From Candidatus Geohydrothermomicrobium daggyaiense (GTDB lineage Bacteria > Actinomycetota > Geothermincolia > Fen-727 > JACVIW01), in contig JACVIW010000082.1 in NCBI GenBank assembly GCA_015711695.1, positions 1 through 8,895 on the forward strand: a stretch of DNA of 8,895 nt, written 5' to 3'. The notes under the pieces are model-generated. The model was given only the letters and a program-made list of their open reading frames with translations. It did not search any database and was not told the origin of the DNA. Positions 6,175-8,895 of this stretch are shown here, in pieces (position 1 is the stretch's first letter; every line of letters begins with the position of its first letter). Made by a program: the position numbers and the translations under genes.

Positions 6175-7456
6175 AGAGCTTGGTCTACTGCTGCTAGTTG
6201 GGCTGATTCTGTTTGCCGGCTTCTTCTCCGCCACAATTGCGTTAAAGGGAAAGCCTTCTTATGAGCATCTTTTTTACCCGGGTTCAGCGTATCTCATTTT
6301 TCTTGTTAGTCACATGTTTATCAGGCGCCTGACACCCGTGGCCGACCTCATCATATTTCCAACCGTTGCCGCTCTTACGTCACTCGGGCTGATAATGATA
6401 TACAGGTTAGACACGAATCTCGCTTTTGTTCAGTTGATCTGGCTTTGTGTCGGATCTGCCCTTATGCTTCTTGTTTTGATTTTTTTAAGGAAATACGAAT
6501 CGCTCTCCTCATACAAATACAGTCTCGGACTCGTCGCTATTGCCCTACTCGCTTCCACGATGCTTTTTGGAAAAGAGATAAATGGGGCTAAACTCTGGTT
6601 GAAAATAGGTCCGTTGAGCTTTCAGCCCTCGGAATTATCCAAAATTTTGCTTGTAATTTTTCTCGCCGCCTTTTTTGCCGAGAAAAAGGAACTGCTATCG
6701 ATTTCTACTCATAGGCTCATGGGGATACCGGTCCCGGAACTTAAATACTTCATACCTCTTCTTATGATGTGGGGAATTTCCGTGCTTCTTATGATTTTTC
6801 AGAAGGACCTCGGTTCATCTCTTCTATTTTTTGGGATCTTCATATGCATGGTTTACGTCTCGACTTCAAGGAAATTCTATGTCTTTGCTGGCCTTGCTTT
6901 GTTCTTTCTAGGGGCATACCTTTGCTATCTAGGGTTTTCCCACGTTCAGGTTCGGGTTATCACTTGGCTAAACCCGTTTAACCAGGCTACTATTGAAAAG
7001 GAGTCATACCAGATCGCGCAATCCCTCTTCGCGTTTTCCTCAGGAAAGATTGCTGGAACTGGCCTTGGCTTTGGGTATCCCACACTCATACCTGCCGTGA
7101 GCACCGATTTTATCTTCAGCGCGGTTGGAGAGGAACTCGGGCTTTTCGGCAGCGTATTTGTCGTCATTCTCTATCTTGTGATCGTCTCGAGGGGTATTAA
7201 GATTGCCCTTGCAGCTCGCGACGATTTCGGGAAATGTCTAGCTTCGGGTTTAACGAGCATTATCGCTCTGCAGTCGTTCATAATAATGGGAGGAGTGACA
7301 AGATTGATTCCGCTGACCGGGATCACTTTACCGTTCATGAGTTACGGTGGCAGTTCCCTTGTGTCCAATTATATATTAACAGGACTTCTTATGGTTATTT
7401 CGCATAGAGCTCTTTGCATGAATCCTTTAAGTATCAGAAAAGGTGTTAGCAGATGA
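6149..7456 (+). CDS. rodA: RodA: SEDS-family peptidoglycan glycosyltransferase
   Basis: Polytopic membrane enzyme, about 435 residues from GTG 6149, that polymerises lipid II into glycan strands and partners with a class B PBP. Typical SEDS features are in order: an N-terminal RNREL before the first helix, as in actinobacterial RodA; a first extracytoplasmic signature with NGAKLWLKIG and QPSELSK; QKDLGSSL; a large loop with NPF and YQIAQS; the essential aspartate in STDFIFSAVGEELG (D320); and the hallmark PLTGITLPFMSYGGSS (from about 388). Around ten or more hydrophobic helices fill the chain. Linkage to pbpA, rather than to the mur-fts cluster, supports RodA over FtsW. The start is ambiguous among TTG 6134, GTG 6149 and ATA 6158; spacing to the AGGGGGTG site favours ATA, while 6149 is the nearest conventional codon. 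Any of these starts overlaps the pstP end. The stop overlaps pbpA as ATGA. Confidence 0.9.
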   Translation: MDRIKARNRELGLLLLVGLILFAGFFSATIALKGKPSYEHLFYPGSAYLIFLVSHMFIRRLTPVADLIIFPTVAALTSLGLIMIYRLDTNLAFVQLIWLCVGSALMLLVLIFLRKYESLSSYKYSLGLVAIALLASTMLFGKEINGAKLWLKIGPLSFQPSELSKILLVIFLAAFFAEKKELLSISTHRLMGIPVPELKYFIPLLMMWGISVLLMIFQKDLGSSLLFFGIFICMVYVSTSRKFYVFAGLALFFLGAYLCYLGFSHVQVRVITWLNPFNQATIEKESYQIAQSLFAFSSGKIAGTGLGFGYPTLIPAVSTDFIFSAVGEELGLFGSVFVVILYLVIVSRGIKIALAARDDFGKCLASGLTSIIALQSFIIMGGVTRLIPLTGITLPFMSYGGSSLVSNYILTGLLMVISHRALCMNPLSIRKGVSR

Positions 7457-8877
7457 ACCGTTCGATAAAATTACTTTTTTTCGCTTTCACAGCACTTTTC
7501 CTGATTTTGATTCTGAATCTTTCCAATCTGCAGTTTTTTTCATCTGAGATAATATCCTCGAATCAGAACAACAAGCGGCAGCGCTTAAGGGATTATTCAA
7601 TTGAAAGAGGGGCGATCTATACCTCTGATGGCGTCGAAGTAGCGAGAAGCATAGACACCGGAGGCGAGTATCGGTTTCAACGAGAATATCCTCAAGGGTC
7701 ACTTTATTCGAACATTACTGGCTACGATTCATGGCGCTATGGACGCACCGGACTTGAGGAAAAATTTAATCGCGAACTTCTGGGGCAGGCAAGAGAGTAT
7801 TCTCTGAGAAACTTAATCAATAGGCTTTTCGGCGGGACGAGGCGTGGATACTCGATTGTGCTCACGGTTGACTCAAAGGTTCAACAAGCCGCTGCGAGGG
7901 CTCTGGGCGACCGCAGGGGAGCAGTCGTTGCAATAAGACCAGACACCGGGGAAATTCTTGCAATGGTTACAAGTCCCAGGTTCGATCCGAACATAACCGT
8001 GCCTCTCAGGGGGAGAGACACCGAAACTCCCTGGAAAGCGCTTAGGGCGAATGAAAACAAGCCTCTGATAGACAGATGCACAGCTGGGCTTTACCCCCCT
8101 GGATCGTCTTTTAAAGTTGTCTCAGCGGCTGCCGCGCTTGAAACTGGCACAGCAACAACTAATAGCATCTACCAATGCTCCGGAAACCTTCTTGTTTCTG
8201 GTTATCGAATGCGGGATTACGGTGGTAAGGCTCACGGCCGGCTTAATTTCAAGAAAGCTTTTGAACTTTCCTGTAATATCACATTCGCCACTATAGGGCT
8301 CAAACTCGGCGCTACAATGCTGGTGAAGTATGCTGAAAAATTTGGCTTTAACGATAAGATTGAATTCGATCTTCCTGTCGAAAAAAGCACAATACCCGGT
8401 GCCGATTCGATGGATCCTGTGGAGTTGGCATCCAGTAGCATAGGACAGGGAAAAATACTGGTAACGCCTTTACAGATGGCTTTGGTTGCGGCTGCGATTG
8501 CAAATGGAGGATGCATGCCTAAACCTTACATCGTGAGGGAGATTCAGGAATACTCCGGTAAAGTAGTGCAGCAATTCAGGCCTTCTGTTTGGAAAGAGCT
8601 AATAGGTTCCAGCGTTGCTGACACTCTTACCCGGATGATGGTCGGGGTGGTGAAAGAGGGAACAGGGACCGCTGCGCGAATTCCCGGGATGGAAATAGCT
8701 GGCAAAACAGGCACTGCTGAGATCGGGGAAAATGGAGTAAGCCCACATTCCTGGTTCGTATGCTTCGGTCCGGCTTCAAAGCCACAGGTGGCGGTTGCTG
8801 TTATCGTGGAAAACGGTGGCGAGGGTGGGAAAACAGCTGCCCCGATAGGAAGGCAGGTGTTACTCGAAGCCCTTTGA
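7453..8877 (+). CDS. pbpA: PbpA: class B penicillin-binding protein (transpeptidase)
   Basis: A 474-residue bitopic membrane enzyme that cross-links peptidoglycan made by RodA. It has one N-terminal signal anchor (about residues 5-27, very hydrophobic), then the class B pedestal start RGAIYTSDGVEVARS, then the PbpA-type stretch YPQGSLYSNITGYDS and YGRTGLEEKFN. The transpeptidase domain (from about 145) has the three active-site motifs: S218-S-F-K221 in PPGSSFK, S273-C-N275 and K418-T-G-T421. The C-terminus (AAPIGRQVLLEAL) ends as in complete family members, and the length is close to mycobacterial PbpA (about 490). AAGG about 9 bases before the ATG serves as ribosome site, and the start overlaps the rodA stop by ATGA, giving coupled synthesis of the two partners. 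In related clusters pknA/pknB follow; here the window ends 18 bases after the stop. Confidence 0.94.
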   Translation: MNRSIKLLFFAFTALFLILILNLSNLQFFSSEIISSNQNNKRQRLRDYSIERGAIYTSDGVEVARSIDTGGEYRFQREYPQGSLYSNITGYDSWRYGRTGLEEKFNRELLGQAREYSLRNLINRLFGGTRRGYSIVLTVDSKVQQAAARALGDRRGAVVAIRPDTGEILAMVTSPRFDPNITVPLRGRDTETPWKALRANENKPLIDRCTAGLYPPGSSFKVVSAAAALETGTATTNSIYQCSGNLLVSGYRMRDYGGKAHGRLNFKKAFELSCNITFATIGLKLGATMLVKYAEKFGFNDKIEFDLPVEKSTIPGADSMDPVELASSSIGQGKILVTPLQMALVAAAIANGGCMPKPYIVREIQEYSGKVVQQFRPSVWKELIGSSVADTLTRMMVGVVKEGTGTAARIPGMEIAGKTGTAEIGENGVSPHSWFVCFGPASKPQVAVAVIVENGGEGGKTAAPIGRQVLLEAL

Positions 8878-8895
8878 TCAAGTACTGCGGCCTCA

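Noticed and set aside
8878..8895. Start of a downstream kinase gene (pknA/pknB)
   Set aside because: Only 18 bases remain and they contain no ATG, GTG or TTG start, so the kinase is expected from context but not seen.
1..8895. CRISPR arrays, insertion sequences, tRNA or rRNA genes
   Set aside because: No spaced direct repeats, terminal inverted repeats, transposase motifs or tRNA/rRNA signatures were seen in the read-through.

Overview
The window carries a nearly complete copy of the cell-wall growth and Ser/Thr-signalling cluster best known from Actinobacteria: fhaA, fhaB, pstP, rodA, pbpA. In mycobacteria this is the Rv0020c-Rv0016c block, followed by pknA and pknB. It is preceded by an unrelated large glycoside hydrolase gene, and the left edge holds the first codons of a divergent membrane-protein gene. 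Base composition looks roughly balanced and slightly AT-rich by eye, and many codons end in A or T. That does not fit typical high-GC Actinobacteria. A deep-branching, lower-GC actinobacterial relative or another Terrabacteria-type lineage with the same cluster is more likely; the phylum cannot be fixed from this sequence alone.

Layout. Positions 1-65 (minus strand) hold the start of a putative TauE/SafE-type transporter. Positions 66-411 are a divergent intergenic region with one palindrome resembling a LacI/CcpA-family operator. Positions 421-3459 hold a GH38 glycosidase, closest in its motifs to the MngB (mannosylglycerate hydrolase) type, with an extra N-terminal domain resembling DUF6379. 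Positions 3460-3589 are intergenic and carry a TATAAT box exactly 7 bases before the fhaA ATG, the geometry of a leaderless transcript. Positions 3590-8877 hold five tightly packed genes on one strand, joined by ATGA overlaps, a 17-26 bp coding overlap or a gap of under 30 bp.

How the genes work together. RodA (SEDS glycosyltransferase) and PbpA (class B transpeptidase) form a peptidoglycan polymerase/cross-linking pair. PstP is a membrane-anchored PP2C phosphatase that would oppose PknA/PknB-type kinases, presumably encoded just past the right edge. FhaA and FhaB read phosphothreonine through FHA domains and connect the kinases to the wall machinery. The GH38 enzyme is separated by its own intergenic region and looks independent of this operon.

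Most notable points: (1) the phosphatase carries a PASTA domain on its extracellular tail, where this domain normally belongs to the kinase or a PBP; (2) fhaA appears to be leaderless; (3) pstP and rodA both have the same AGGGGGTG Shine-Dalgarno sequence placed 8 bases from ATT and ATA codons, suggesting non-canonical starts; (4) the GH38 enzyme has a DUF6379-like N-terminal domain.
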